From NCBI RefSeq assembly GCF_004854025.1, contig NZ_STGM01000001.1, positions 124,001-188,000 of the forward strand: a stretch of 64,000 nucleotides of DNA, read 5' to 3'. Made by a program: the position numbers and the translations under genes. Under the pieces are notes generated by a model that was given only the letters and a program-made list of their open reading frames with translations, ran no database searches and was not told the origin of the DNA. Below are positions 1 to 9,239 of this stretch, piece after piece; the first letter of the stretch is position 1; every line of letters starts with the position of its first letter. This stretch comes from Microbacterium hydrothermale. GTDB lineage: Bacteria; Actinomycetota; Actinomycetes; Actinomycetales; Microbacteriaceae.

Positions 1-14
1 GTCGCACCGGAGCG

Positions 15-3000
15 ATGTCGGAGGTCGCCGTTAGCGTGGAACGCATGCAGATGACGGATGCCGCCACCCCCGGCGGTACGACGGCGAGCGACGGTCTCGA
101 CGCCGACCAGCGCGAGATCGTCGCGTGGCCCGCCACCGCCAGCGGCGTCGTCGTGGGGGCTCCGGGGTCGGGCAAGACGACGACCCTGCTGGCGCGCGTG
201 CGCGAGCTCGTGGCATCCGGTGTCGATCCCGACCACCTGCTCGTCCTCACCCCCACGCGGCCCGCGGCGACGGCGCTGCGCGATCCCCTCGCGCTCGCGG
301 TCGAGCGCGCGACGGCCGGCGCGCTCGCGCGGTCGGTGGCGTCGTTCGCGTTCCACCTGGTGCGGGGTGCGGAGGTACGGCGGGGCGGCGAGCCCCCTCA
401 GCTGCTCACCGGCGGCGACGAAGACCAGATCATCCGCGACCTGCTCGAGGGCGACGCCCTCGACGAGCTCGAGGGCGCGTCGCGCTGGCCCGACTGGCTG
501 GGCCCGACCATCCGCGCCACCCGGGGGTTCCGCGGCGACCTGCGCGCGTTCCTGGCGGAGTGCACCGAGCTCGGACTCGGCTCCGACGACCTGACCGCCC
601 TGGCCGCGCGACACGACCTTCCCGTGTGGGCGTCGCTGGCGTCGTTCGCCGACGAGTACCGCGCGGTGCGGGCGGAAATGCGCGGCGCGCACCGCGACGC
701 GGCAGACCTCGCGCGCGAGGCGGTGTCGGTCCTCGACGACGCCCTCGCGGATCGCGCGCTGCTGGGGCGCTTCGCGACGCTGCGGTGCATCCTCGTCGAC
801 GACGCCCAGGAGCTCACCGCGGGAGGCATCGACCTGCTGCGCGCCTGTCGCGCCCTCGGCATCGGCGTCGTCGCGTTCGGCGACCCCGACGTGGGATCGG
901 GGGCCTTCCGCGGGGCGACGCCCGAGAATTTCGCGCGTCTCGCGCGCGAACTCGGAACTCTCGCGGCGCTCCGCACCCCGCACCGTGGAACGCCCGAACA
1001 GATCGACCTGGTGCGCCAGGTGGCATCCCGCATCGGCGCGGCCGGCGTCGTGGCGCACCGCAGCGCGCCCGTCGGCGTGGCGGGGCAGGGCTCGGTGCGC
1101 ACCTACCTGCTCCGCTCGCCCGCCGAAGAGGCCGACGCGATCGCCCGCATCTTGCGCGAACGGCACGTGATCGAGGGAGTGGCCTGGGGATCCTGCGCGG
1201 TCATCGCCCACGACTCGCGACAGGTTGCGACCCTCGAGGCCGAGCTGGCCGCTCGCGAGGTGCCCGCTCGCGCCAGCGGGCCCGGTCTCGCCCTGGGTGC
1301 GCAGCGACCGGTACGCGACCTCGTGCGCCTGGTCGAACTCGGCACGACCGCTCCGGAGGAGTGGGTCGCCGACGACGTCGTCGACGCTCTGCTCGGCACG
1401 TTCGGGGGCCTGGATGCCATCGAGCTGCGGCGACTGCGCACGGCCCTGCGCCACGAAGAGGTCGGGGCCGGGGGAGTGCGCGCGGCGACCGAACTCCTGG
1501 TGTCGGGCGTGCGGTTCCCCCTCGAGCTGGCCACGATCGACTCCCGGGAGGCTCGCCGCGCGATCCGTCTCGGCGAGACCCTCGCGGCGCTGCGCGGCCA
1601 GGCGGAGGGCCGGGCGACCGCGCACGAGCTCCTCTGGACGGCATGGGAGCGCAGCGCCCTCTCGCGCACCTGGCGCGAGGCCGCGCGCGGTCACGGGCCC
1701 ATCGCCGAGCAGGCCGATCGCGACCTCGACGCGATCGTCGCGCTGTTCCAAGCCGCCAAGCGCTTCACCGAACGCGAACCCGACGGCGAAGCGGCGGTGT
1801 TCCTGCGGTCCGTCCTCGACAGCGACGTCGCCGAAGACCGCATCGAGCAGCCGGCCGTGGTCGACACGGTGCGCATCCTCACCCCCGCCGCGGCCGCCGG
1901 CACAGCGTTCGACACGGTTGTCATCGCCGGTGTGCAAGACGGCGTCTGGCCGAACACGCGGTTGCGTGGCGGTCTGCTCGAGACCTGGCGTCTCGCCGAC
2001 GCCGTGCAGAACCCCGACCTTCCCGCGGCGGGCATGCTCGATCGCCGCCGCGCGGCGATGCACGACGAGCTGCGCCTCTTCGTCCGGGCGATCAGCCGTG
2101 CCGACTCCCTGCTCGTCGTCACCGCGGTCGACGACGACGACACCGGGCCCAGCGTGCTGTTCGAGATGCTGCCGACCCCCGAACCCGCCGCGGCGATCCC
2201 GGAGCACCCGCTGTCGCTGCGCGGGCTCGTCGCGCGGCACCGCCGCTCGTTGACCGCTCCGCGCGTCGCCTCCGCCGAGCGGGTGCACGCCGCCGGGCAA
2301 CTCGCCCTGCTGGCGAACGCCGGAGTCGCCGGTGCCGCCGTCGAGCAGTGGTACGGCGTTGCTCCGCCGAGCTCCACCGCCCCCTTGCGCGACCTCGACC
2401 GCGAAGACGTGCGCGTCTCGCCCTCGCGACTCCACGCCCTCGAGGAGTGCCAGCTCGACTGGGTCATCGCCGATCTGGGCGGCGACCGCGGCGGCACCAC
2501 GGCGGGCATCGGCACCATCATCCACGCGGCGCTCGAGACCGCGGCATCCTCGTCCGAAGACGACCTGTGGGCGGTCGTCGACGAGAGGTGGGGAGAGCTC
2601 GTGTTCGACGCCGCGTGGCGCGAGCGCGCCGAGCGCCTGCGTGCGCGCGACCTCGTGCGTCGGCTCGCGGCCTACCTGCGTCGGTTCGACGACGCGGGCG
2701 GACGGCTCATCGGCGCCGAGCGGCACTTCGAGGTACCGATCCCGATCGCCGATGCCGGCGCGCACGGGGCCGTGCTTAGCGGCGACATCGACCGGGTCGA
2801 GCTCACCCCGTCGGGCGAGGTCGTCATCGTCGACCTCAAGACGGGCAAGAGCGAACCGCAGACCGACGCGAAGGTCGCCGACAATCCGCAACTCGCGGCC
2901 TATCAGCTGGCGTTCTCGTCGGGCTCGATCGAACAGGTGGCGGGCCTGCCCGCCGGCGGGGCGAAGCTGCTTGTCTTGCGGCCGACGGCCGCGACGAAGG

Positions 3001-3188
3001 ACTACGCCGAGCCGACGCAGAAGCCGTTCGACGAGGAGCAGCGGGCCGCGTTCGTCTCGCGTGTGCAGAGCGCGGTGGACGTCATGCGGGGGACGACGTT
3101 CGCGGCCCCGTACGAGGTGCACTGCCGCGACGAGTTCTCGTACGGGCTGTGCCGCATCCACACCGTCTCGGCGGTGAGTGCGTCATGA
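15..3188 (+). CDS. adnA: AdnA-like helicase-nuclease subunit
   Basis: This is a UvrD-family ATPase fused to a C-terminal RecB-type nuclease, probably the AdnA subunit of the AdnAB complex that resects DNA double-strand breaks in actinobacteria. A Walker A motif (GAPGSGKTT) lies at residues 48-56. Motif II is VDDAQE near 261-266 instead of the usual DExQ, as expected for the weaker AdnA motor. A nuclease motif (GDID ... VDLKTGK) lies near 923-942, followed by a QLAAYQ stretch. The 1057-aa length fits the family. The stop overlaps the start of the next gene (ATGA), so the two are translationally coupled. The start chosen is ATG at 15, with GGAG only 2 nt upstream. A start upstream of the window or at the ATG at residue 11 is possible. 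Confidence 0.88.
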   Translation: MSEVAVSVERMQMTDAATPGGTTASDGLDADQREIVAWPATASGVVVGAPGSGKTTTLLARVRELVASGVDPDHLLVLTPTRPAATALRDPLALAVERATAGALARSVASFAFHLVRGAEVRRGGEPPQLLTGGDEDQIIRDLLEGDALDELEGASRWPDWLGPTIRATRGFRGDLRAFLAECTELGLGSDDLTALAARHDLPVWASLASFADEYRAVRAEMRGAHRDAADLAREAVSVLDDALADRALLGRFATLRCILVDDAQELTAGGIDLLRACRALGIGVVAFGDPDVGSGAFRGATPENFARLARELGTLAALRTPHRGTPEQIDLVRQVASRIGAAGVVAHRSAPVGVAGQGSVRTYLLRSPAEEADAIARILRERHVIEGVAWGSCAVIAHDSRQVATLEAELAAREVPARASGPGLALGAQRPVRDLVRLVELGTTAPEEWVADDVVDALLGTFGGLDAIELRRLRTALRHEEVGAGGVRAATELLVSGVRFPLELATIDSREARRAIRLGETLAALRGQAEGRATAHELLWTAWERSALSRTWREAARGHGPIAEQADRDLDAIVALFQAAKRFTEREPDGEAAVFLRSVLDSDVAEDRIEQPAVVDTVRILTPAAAAGTAFDTVVIAGVQDGVWPNTRLRGGLLETWRLADAVQNPDLPAAGMLDRRRAAMHDELRLFVRAISRADSLLVVTAVDDDDTGPSVLFEMLPTPEPAAAIPEHPLSLRGLVARHRRSLTAPRVASAERVHAAGQLALLANAGVAGAAVEQWYGVAPPSSTAPLRDLDREDVRVSPSRLHALEECQLDWVIADLGGDRGGTTAGIGTIIHAALETAASSSEDDLWAVVDERWGELVFDAAWRERAERLRARDLVRRLAAYLRRFDDAGGRLIGAERHFEVPIPIADAGAHGAVLSGDIDRVELTPSGEVVIVDLKTGKSEPQTDAKVADNPQLAAYQLAFSSGSIEQVAGLPAGGAKLLVLRPTAATKDYAEPTQKPFDEEQRAAFVSRVQSAVDVMRGTTFAAPYEVHCRDEFSYGLCRIHTVSAVSAS

Positions 3189-6100
3189 GCGAGGTGTTGT
3201 CGGCGGCGACCATCGCCGCGGCGCTGGGGCAGTTCCCGCCCACGGTCGAACAGACCGCCGTGATCGAGGCCCCGCTCGAACCCGCGCTCGTGGTGGCGGG
3301 AGCCGGCAGCGGCAAGACCGAGACGATGGCGGGCCGCGTCGTCTGGCTCGTCGCGAACGCCCTGGTGCGTCGCGACGAGGTGCTCGGACTCACCTTCACG
3401 CGCAAGGCCGCGGGAGAGCTGGCGGAGCGCATCCAGCGCCGCCTGCAGCGGCTGTCGGAATTCGAGGCGCGCGGGCTCCTGCCGTTCCTCCCGCGTCTGC
3501 ACGCGGAGGGCCGGCTCGACGTGTTCGCCGATCTCTCGTCGCTCGAGGGGGCCCGGGGCGACGCGGCGCGGCGCGAGGCACTCGACGCGCTCGTGGCCGC
3601 GACCGGGGCCGAGGGGCCCGATGCGCACGACGGCGACCAGCTGCTGCACCGCCCCACCGTTTCGACGTACAACAGCTTCGCCGACTCGATCGTGCGCGAG
3701 CACGGCCTGCGCATCGGTCGGGATGCCGAGGCGGCGGTCCTGTCGGAGTCCGCGGCGTGGCTGCTCATGCGACGTGTCGTGTTCGCCTCCGACGATCCGC
3801 GGTTGGAGGAGCGCCAAGAATCCCCCCGTACGCTGATCGACGCGGCGCTGCGCATCGCCCGCGACGGCGTCGACAACCTGGTCGACCTCGACGAACTCGC
3901 CGCGTTCCCCGAGGAGTTCGGGCGGATCGTCGAGCGGCCCTCGACCTCCGCGCGCGTGAGCGTCTACAAAGAGGTCGGGGATGCCGCCGCGAAGGTCTCG
4001 GCGCTGTCGCTCCTGGCGACGCTCGCGGCCGCCTACGACCGCGAGAAAGCCCGGCTCGGCGTGATGGACTTCGCCGACCAGGTCGCCGGGGCCCTGCGCA
4101 TCGCCCGCGAGCACCCCGCGGTGGTGGCGGAGCTGCGTGCCCGCTACCGCGTGGTGCTGCTCGACGAGTACCAGGACACCTCCGTCGTGCAGACCGACCT
4201 GCTGGCGACCCTGTTCGGCGGCACGGGGGTGATGGCGGTGGGCGATCCGCACCAGGCCATCTACGCGTGGCGCGGGGCGAGCGCGGGAAACCTGGGCGGC
4301 TTCCCGGCGGCGTTCGCCCCCGACGTCGACTGCCGACGGTTCACGCTGCTGACGAGTTGGCGCAACAGCGCGCAGGTGCTCACCGCGGCCAACGCGGTGC
4401 TCGCTCCTCTCGCGCCGCGCGCCGCCGTGGCGGTCGACGAGCTGCGACCGCGACCCGGCGCACCGGAGGGACTCGTCGAGACGGTCTTCGAGAACGACCT
4501 CGACGCCGAGGCCGACCGAGTGGCGGCCTGGTTCGTCGGGGTGCGCGCTCAACGCGCCGCGCACGGGCGGTCCACGACCGGGGCCTTGCTGTTCCGCAGC
4601 AAGAAGCACATGGTGCGCTTCGGCGACGCGCTAGGGCGACGCGGCATCCCCCATCGCATCCTCGGGCTGGGGGGACTGCTCACGACCCCCGAGGTGGTCG
4701 ACGTGGTGTCGGTGCTGCGGGTGATCAGCGATCCCGAGGCGGGGTCGGCGCTCATCCGCTTGCTGTCGGGCCCGCGCTGGGCCGTGGGCCTGGCCGATCT
4801 GCGCGCGCTCGCCCAGCTCGCGAAGCGTCTCGCCACGCATGACGTCGCTCTGCAGCCGCTGCAGCCCGACGTCATCGATCGGCTGCGCTCGACGCCGGGT
4901 GCCGACCGCGCGTCGCTCGTCGACGCCCTCGACTTCATCGCGCGCCAGAGCGACGGTCACGGCTGGCTCGCCGACATCACGCCCGACGGACGCGCGCGGC
5001 TGCGGGAGGCCGGCGCGGTGTTCGCCGGGTTGCGCCGCAGCCTCGGTGCGCCGATCCCCGAACTGATCCGCCTCATCGAGGCCGAGCTGCGGCTCGACAT
5101 CGAGCTGGCCGCGAACGAATCGCGTGGCCCCGCGCGCGTCGCCTCGGCGCAGCTGCGGGCGTTCGTCGACGAGATCCGCGGCTTTCTCGCGGCCGACGAG
5201 TCGGGCTCGGTGTCGAGCCTGCTGGCGTGGCTCGATCACGCCGAGCAGGCCGACGAGTTCGCGCCGCGCACCGAGCCGCCCGAGGACGACGTCGTGCAGC
5301 TGCTCACCATCCACGGGTCGAAGGGTCTCGAGTGGGATGCCGTCGCCGTGGTGCGTCTCGTGGCGGACGAGCTCCCCTCGCTCGCGCGCGACACGAAGGG
5401 GTGGTTGGGGTTCGGCATCCTCCCGTCCGAATTCCGTGGTGATGCGGCCTGGCTCCCGGTGTTCGGGTGGCGAGGGGCCGAGACGCAACAGGATCTGAAG
5501 GCCGCGATCGAGTCCTTCGTCGCCGATAACCGCGGCCGACAGCTCGACGAGGACCGTCGACTCGCCTACGTGGCCTTCACCCGCGCGCGCGATCACCTGC
5601 TTCTGTCGGGGTCGAGCTGGTCGGGCACGAAGCGTCCGCGCCGGCCGAGCGTCTTCCTCGACGAAGCCCTCGAGGCGCTCGGGATCGACCTCGTGATCGA
5701 CGATCCCGGTGACGACCCGTACGACGGGGAACGCCGCCTGCTGCACTGGCCGCTCGATCCGCTGGGTTCGCGTCGCACAGCCGTCACGGCGGCGGTCGCA
5801 CACGCGCAGGCGGCCAGGAACGCTCCGCCGGCGGAGGCCGACCCCGACCTCGATCTGCTGTTGGCGGAGCGGGCCGAGCGGCTCCGCCCGGCGCATGCGC
5901 CCGCGCCCACCCGCATCCCCGCGTCGAAGTTCAAGGACTTCGTCGCCGATTACGGCGGAGCGGTCGAAGACCTGCGCCGACCGATGCCGGAACGCCCGTA
6001 TCGGCAGACCCGTCTCGGCACGCTCTTCCACGCGTGGGTCGAGCAGCGCTCGGGACTCGTGGGGTCGGGGGTCGGGCTCGACGACGACGCGCTGTGGGAC

Positions 6101-6472
6101 GACGACGAGGCCGGCTCCTCCGCCGCGGATGCGGCCGAGCTGCAGCGGCTGCGCGAGTGCTTCGAGCGGTCCGAGTGGGCGTCACTGCGCCCGATCGAGG
6201 TCGAGACCGAGATCGATTACGTCACGAGGCGGCTCGACGGCCGGGACCACGTGGTGATCTGCAAGCTGGACGCCGTCTACCGGCACGGTGATCGCTACGA
6301 GATCGTCGACTGGAAGACGGGGCGCCCGCCGACCACCGAGGCCGAGCGTCGATCGCGCATGGTGCAGCTCGAGCTGTACCGCGAGGCTTACCACGCGAAG
6401 CACGGCATCGACCTCGATCTCATCGACGTCGCGCTGTTCTACGTCGGAGACGAACTGGTCATCCGGGGCTGA
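3185..6472 (+). CDS. adnB: AdnB-like helicase-nuclease subunit
   Basis: This is the second subunit of the AdnAB double-strand-break resection machine, 1095 aa. It has a canonical Walker A (GAGSGKTE, residues about 39-46) and a canonical motif II (LLDEYQDTS, about 325), so it should be the main translocating motor. Motif VI-like YVAFTRARDHLLLS follows. The C-terminal RecB-family nuclease shows CKLDAVY and IVDWKTG near residues 1027-1043 and then QLELYREAY, matching the PD-(D/E)xK plus QxxxY pattern. The start is ATG 3185, inside the ATGA overlap with adnA. A longer in-frame GTG start at 3149 would overlap adnA further and is unlikely. It ends before a block of hairpin repeats and converges on the phosphotransferase-like gene. 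Confidence 0.9.
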   Translation: MSEVLSAATIAAALGQFPPTVEQTAVIEAPLEPALVVAGAGSGKTETMAGRVVWLVANALVRRDEVLGLTFTRKAAGELAERIQRRLQRLSEFEARGLLPFLPRLHAEGRLDVFADLSSLEGARGDAARREALDALVAATGAEGPDAHDGDQLLHRPTVSTYNSFADSIVREHGLRIGRDAEAAVLSESAAWLLMRRVVFASDDPRLEERQESPRTLIDAALRIARDGVDNLVDLDELAAFPEEFGRIVERPSTSARVSVYKEVGDAAAKVSALSLLATLAAAYDREKARLGVMDFADQVAGALRIAREHPAVVAELRARYRVVLLDEYQDTSVVQTDLLATLFGGTGVMAVGDPHQAIYAWRGASAGNLGGFPAAFAPDVDCRRFTLLTSWRNSAQVLTAANAVLAPLAPRAAVAVDELRPRPGAPEGLVETVFENDLDAEADRVAAWFVGVRAQRAAHGRSTTGALLFRSKKHMVRFGDALGRRGIPHRILGLGGLLTTPEVVDVVSVLRVISDPEAGSALIRLLSGPRWAVGLADLRALAQLAKRLATHDVALQPLQPDVIDRLRSTPGADRASLVDALDFIARQSDGHGWLADITPDGRARLREAGAVFAGLRRSLGAPIPELIRLIEAELRLDIELAANESRGPARVASAQLRAFVDEIRGFLAADESGSVSSLLAWLDHAEQADEFAPRTEPPEDDVVQLLTIHGSKGLEWDAVAVVRLVADELPSLARDTKGWLGFGILPSEFRGDAAWLPVFGWRGAETQQDLKAAIESFVADNRGRQLDEDRRLAYVAFTRARDHLLLSGSSWSGTKRPRRPSVFLDEALEALGIDLVIDDPGDDPYDGERRLLHWPLDPLGSRRTAVTAAVAHAQAARNAPPAEADPDLDLLLAERAERLRPAHAPAPTRIPASKFKDFVADYGGAVEDLRRPMPERPYRQTRLGTLFHAWVEQRSGLVGSGVGLDDDALWDDDEAGSSAADAAELQRLRECFERSEWASLRPIEVETEIDYVTRRLDGRDHVVICKLDAVYRHGDRYEIVDWKTGRPPTTEAERRSRMVQLELYREAYHAKHGIDLDLIDVALFYVGDELVIRG

Positions 6473-6586
6473 CCGCGCCGGCGGCGCCTCTCCACCGGCG
6501 CGAGAGACTGCGGGAGCCGCCGGCACGGGGCGCCCATTGCGGCGGGGAGATCTGGAGAGCCGACTGCCGAGGGGGTACGCGCAGCG

Positions 6587-6716
6587 AACCCGCCGCCGTG
6601 GGAGCCCACGGCGAGCAGCTGCGGAAACCCGCCGCCGTGGGAGCCCACGGCGAGCATCTGTGGAAACCCGCCGCCGTGGGAGCCCACGGCAAGCAGATGG
6701 GGAAACCTGCCGCCCC
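6587..6716. repeat. 39-bp tandem repeats with hairpins
   Basis: Three nearly identical 39-bp units begin at 6587, 6626 and 6665, with a partial fourth from 6704. Each full unit contains the palindrome CCGTGGGAGCCCACGG (7-bp arms, 2-nt centre). The array fills most of the 276-bp gap between the convergent adnB and phosphotransferase-like genes, so it may act as a bidirectional transcription terminator. The 39-bp period would keep a reading frame on either strand, but no start codon or ribosome site supports a gene here. Confidence 0.85.
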
Positions 6717-6748
6717 AGGAAGAGCCGCGAGAGCCCGCCGCTGCGGCG

Positions 6749-8203
6749 TCAGATCGTGTCGTCTGCGACGCCCCAGCGTCGGAGGGCGGCGCGGCTCGCG
6801 CGCGCGGCATCCTCCTCATCGTCGACCGGCGAGGGGTCGGGCTCGGCGGGATCGTGGTGCGCGCGGATCGCGGGCTCGGCCCCCTCGCCGGCGTCGCCGG
6901 ACACGGCCGACGAGCCCCAGAGCGAGGTGGTCGCGGTCTCGCCGCGAAGGGCGGGCCCCTGGGTGCGCGCGTCGTCGTCGTCCCACCCGTCCAGGTCGAG
7001 GGGGGCGGTCTCCTCGGGGTCGACGTCGTCTCGAGCGGGCAGCTGATCGACGTGGATCGCGCCGGTGTCGGCATCCGGATCGTGGTCGTCGAGGGCTTCG
7101 GCGAGAGCCTCCGCGGCGGCGACGCGATCGCGCTCGGCCGAGAGGTACAGCGACAGGGCTTCGGGGTCGTAGGCGTCTGTCTGCATCGACGTGTCGACGA
7201 CGGCGGGCGCGGCGACGGGAGGCACCGACTCGACGAGGGCCATGGCGTCGTCGATGTCGCTGCGGGAATCGGGCACGATGTGGTCCCCGCGCACCCCGTC
7301 GGCGAGGGCGTCGAGCAGGGCGACCGCGTCGGCGACGACATCGCTCTCACCCGCGTCGTGACCGTGCACGAGCCAGCGGGCGAACTCCAATTCGGCGTAG
7401 AAACGGGCGCGCTCGCGCAGCAACGGATCGGGGGAGCGTTCGCCCGCCGCCGCGTAACCCTCGTGCACGTCGTCGGCGGCGAGGGGAGCGGATGCCAGCC
7501 AGCGCAGATCGACAGCCGGGTCGCCGACGCTGAGACCGCCCCATTCCAGGATGCCGACCACGTGCGGCACGTCGTGCTCGTCGTCGGCGAGCACGACCGA
7601 GGCGCTGGTGGCCCCGCCGAGGACGACGGCGGACTCGAAACGCCACAGGTCGTCGACGTCGACGGCGCGGCGCCAACGCAGCATGAGATCGTCGCTGACG
7701 CGTCCGGTGGCGTCGGCGCGATCGAGGAGCCTCTTCACGTCGTCGCGCACCTGCTCGGGGGAGCGGACGGGCAGTCCGTCAGTGCGGACGATCGACACGG
7801 GCAGGGCGTGGACGGCCGCGAGCGCGGCGCCGATCGCCGGAGCGTAGCCGGGGCCTTTCGGCAGGTGCGCGGGGTCGATGCGGTACCCGTCGATGTGGTC
7901 GACGACGAGCACGCGCTGCGCGCCCGACCCGGCCTCGCCGAGCACTTCGGGCACGGCGAACGGCAGGAGGGCGCGGACTCCCGCGGTCAGCGCGTGCAGA
8001 GCTCGCGCCTCCGCGGCGAGATCCGACGACGCCTCGTCGCTTGCGGGCATCCGCACGACGACGTCGCGTCCGTCGTCGGTCGTCGCGAGCGCGGAATCGA
8101 AGCGTCCGCCGCTGTTCTCGGTCAGCGCACTGACGCTCGAGATCGCGGTGCGCGGGAGGGCCGCCGTCGCCGACGCGGCTAAAATGAGGGGCGAGCGTGC
8201 CAT
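6749..8203 (-). CDS. APH-family protein, likely pseudokinase
   Basis: This is an aminoglycoside-phosphotransferase/choline-kinase fold protein of 484 aa. Residues about 25-330 follow the APH pattern: a beta-rich N-lobe (VVVRMPAS), a hinge-like VLVVDHIDGYRI, and ILEWGGLSVGDPAVDL at 218-233 where the metal-binding DWxxxxxGDPxxDL motif belongs. The catalytic loop, normally HGDxxxxN, reads VLGGATSASVVL (194-205), so the catalytic Asp and Asn are missing. The DFG-equivalent Asp is Glu. It may therefore bind nucleotide or small molecules without phosphotransfer. The last 150 residues are acidic, low in complexity and probably disordered. The start is ATG at 8203 after a G-rich leader. It converges on adnB and diverges from nudC. 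Confidence 0.75.
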   Translation of the reverse strand: MARSPLILAASATAALPRTAISSVSALTENSGGRFDSALATTDDGRDVVVRMPASDEASSDLAAEARALHALTAGVRALLPFAVPEVLGEAGSGAQRVLVVDHIDGYRIDPAHLPKGPGYAPAIGAALAAVHALPVSIVRTDGLPVRSPEQVRDDVKRLLDRADATGRVSDDLMLRWRRAVDVDDLWRFESAVVLGGATSASVVLADDEHDVPHVVGILEWGGLSVGDPAVDLRWLASAPLAADDVHEGYAAAGERSPDPLLRERARFYAELEFARWLVHGHDAGESDVVADAVALLDALADGVRGDHIVPDSRSDIDDAMALVESVPPVAAPAVVDTSMQTDAYDPEALSLYLSAERDRVAAAEALAEALDDHDPDADTGAIHVDQLPARDDVDPEETAPLDLDGWDDDDARTQGPALRGETATTSLWGSSAVSGDAGEGAEPAIRAHHDPAEPDPSPVDDEEDAARASRAALRRWGVADDTI

Positions 8204-8312
8204 GCCCCCCAGGGTAGGTCGGGGCTTCACCCCTCGGCCTGCGCCACGCCCTTCTGCGGTGAGGTCGGGCCTTCCCGTTCCCCGTCCGCAGCCGCCACCA
8301 GAGAGGTGCCCG

Positions 8313-9239
8313 ATGCCGCTTTCCGCGCCCATCCCGGTCGACGCGTCGGAGCCGTTGCGCGTCGACCGTTCCGGAGACGAGCGCGTCGACGACGCTCTGC
8401 TCGGCCGTCTGCGTGCCGACCGGTCGAGCCGCGTCCTGCTCGTGCGTCGTGATGCGGCGCCGATGCGCGACGGGCGGTTGGTCCTCGTCGAGGCGGGATC
8501 GCCGGCATCCGGTGACGTCCCCGTGCGCGAGTGGGCGTTCCTCGGCCGCTCGGCCGACGGCGCGGCGGTGCTGCTGGCCGTCGTGGCCGACGATGCTCCC
8601 GACGATCTCGTCCCGGATGCCGCGTGGGCGGCGCTGCGGGCAGCAGGGGGCGATCTGCCGGTGACGGAGGCGGAGGTGTTCACGAACGCGGTCGCCCTGG
8701 CGGGCTGGTTGCGCGACGCTCCGTTCTGCCCGGCGTGCGGAACGCGCACGGAGGTGCGCCACGCCGGATGGTCGCGGCACTGCCCGAACTGCGGTCGCGA
8801 GCACTTCCCGCGCACCGATCCGGCCGTGATCGTTCTCGTGCAGTCCGCGGAGTCCGACGATCGGATCCTCCTCGGGGCCAACGCCGCGTGGGGTGGAGAT
8901 CGGTACTCCTGCTTCGCCGGCTTCGCCGAGGCGGGGGAGTCCCTCGAGGACGCGGTGCGGCGCGAGGTCGGGGAGGAGTCGGGCGTCCGTCTCGACGACA
9001 TCGCGTATCGCGGGTCGCAGGCCTGGCCGTACCCGCGTTCGCTCATGCTCGGCTTCCGGGCGCGCGTCATCGACGACGACGACGACGCGCGCGCCGACGG
9101 CGAAGAGATCGTCGAGGTGCGGTGGTTCGATCGCGAGGAGATCGGCGCGTCCCTGCGCGGCGAGGGGACGGCGCAGCTGCCCGGCCCGGCATCGATCGCG
9201 CGTCGGCTCATCGAGGACTGGTATCGGGGCGTCGCGTGA
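8313..9239 (+). CDS. nudC: NAD(+) diphosphatase NudC
   Basis: This Nudix hydrolase of 308 aa cleaves NAD(H) and can remove NAD caps from RNA. A four-cysteine zinc ribbon (C139, C142, C157, C160) is followed by the Nudix box at 203-225, with G-x5-E-x7-REVGEESGV intact. The NudC signature SQPWPFPxS appears as SQAWPYPRS at 235-243. The start ATG 8313 is preceded by GAGAGG at a good distance. The stop overlaps the next gene's GTG start (GTGA), coupling it to the UvrD2-like helicase. As I recall, nudC and uvrD2 are also adjacent in mycobacteria. Confidence 0.93.
   Translation: MPLSAPIPVDASEPLRVDRSGDERVDDALLGRLRADRSSRVLLVRRDAAPMRDGRLVLVEAGSPASGDVPVREWAFLGRSADGAAVLLAVVADDAPDDLVPDAAWAALRAAGGDLPVTEAEVFTNAVALAGWLRDAPFCPACGTRTEVRHAGWSRHCPNCGREHFPRTDPAVIVLVQSAESDDRILLGANAAWGGDRYSCFAGFAEAGESLEDAVRREVGEESGVRLDDIAYRGSQAWPYPRSLMLGFRARVIDDDDDARADGEEIVEVRWFDREEIGASLRGEGTAQLPGPASIARRLIEDWYRGVA

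Noticed and set aside
3002-4609. A 535-aa minus-strand frame
   Set aside because: Antisense shadow of adnA/adnB in high-GC DNA, without start or family features.
6587-6716. CRISPR array
   Set aside because: Units are directly adjacent with no variable spacers, and no cas gene is present.
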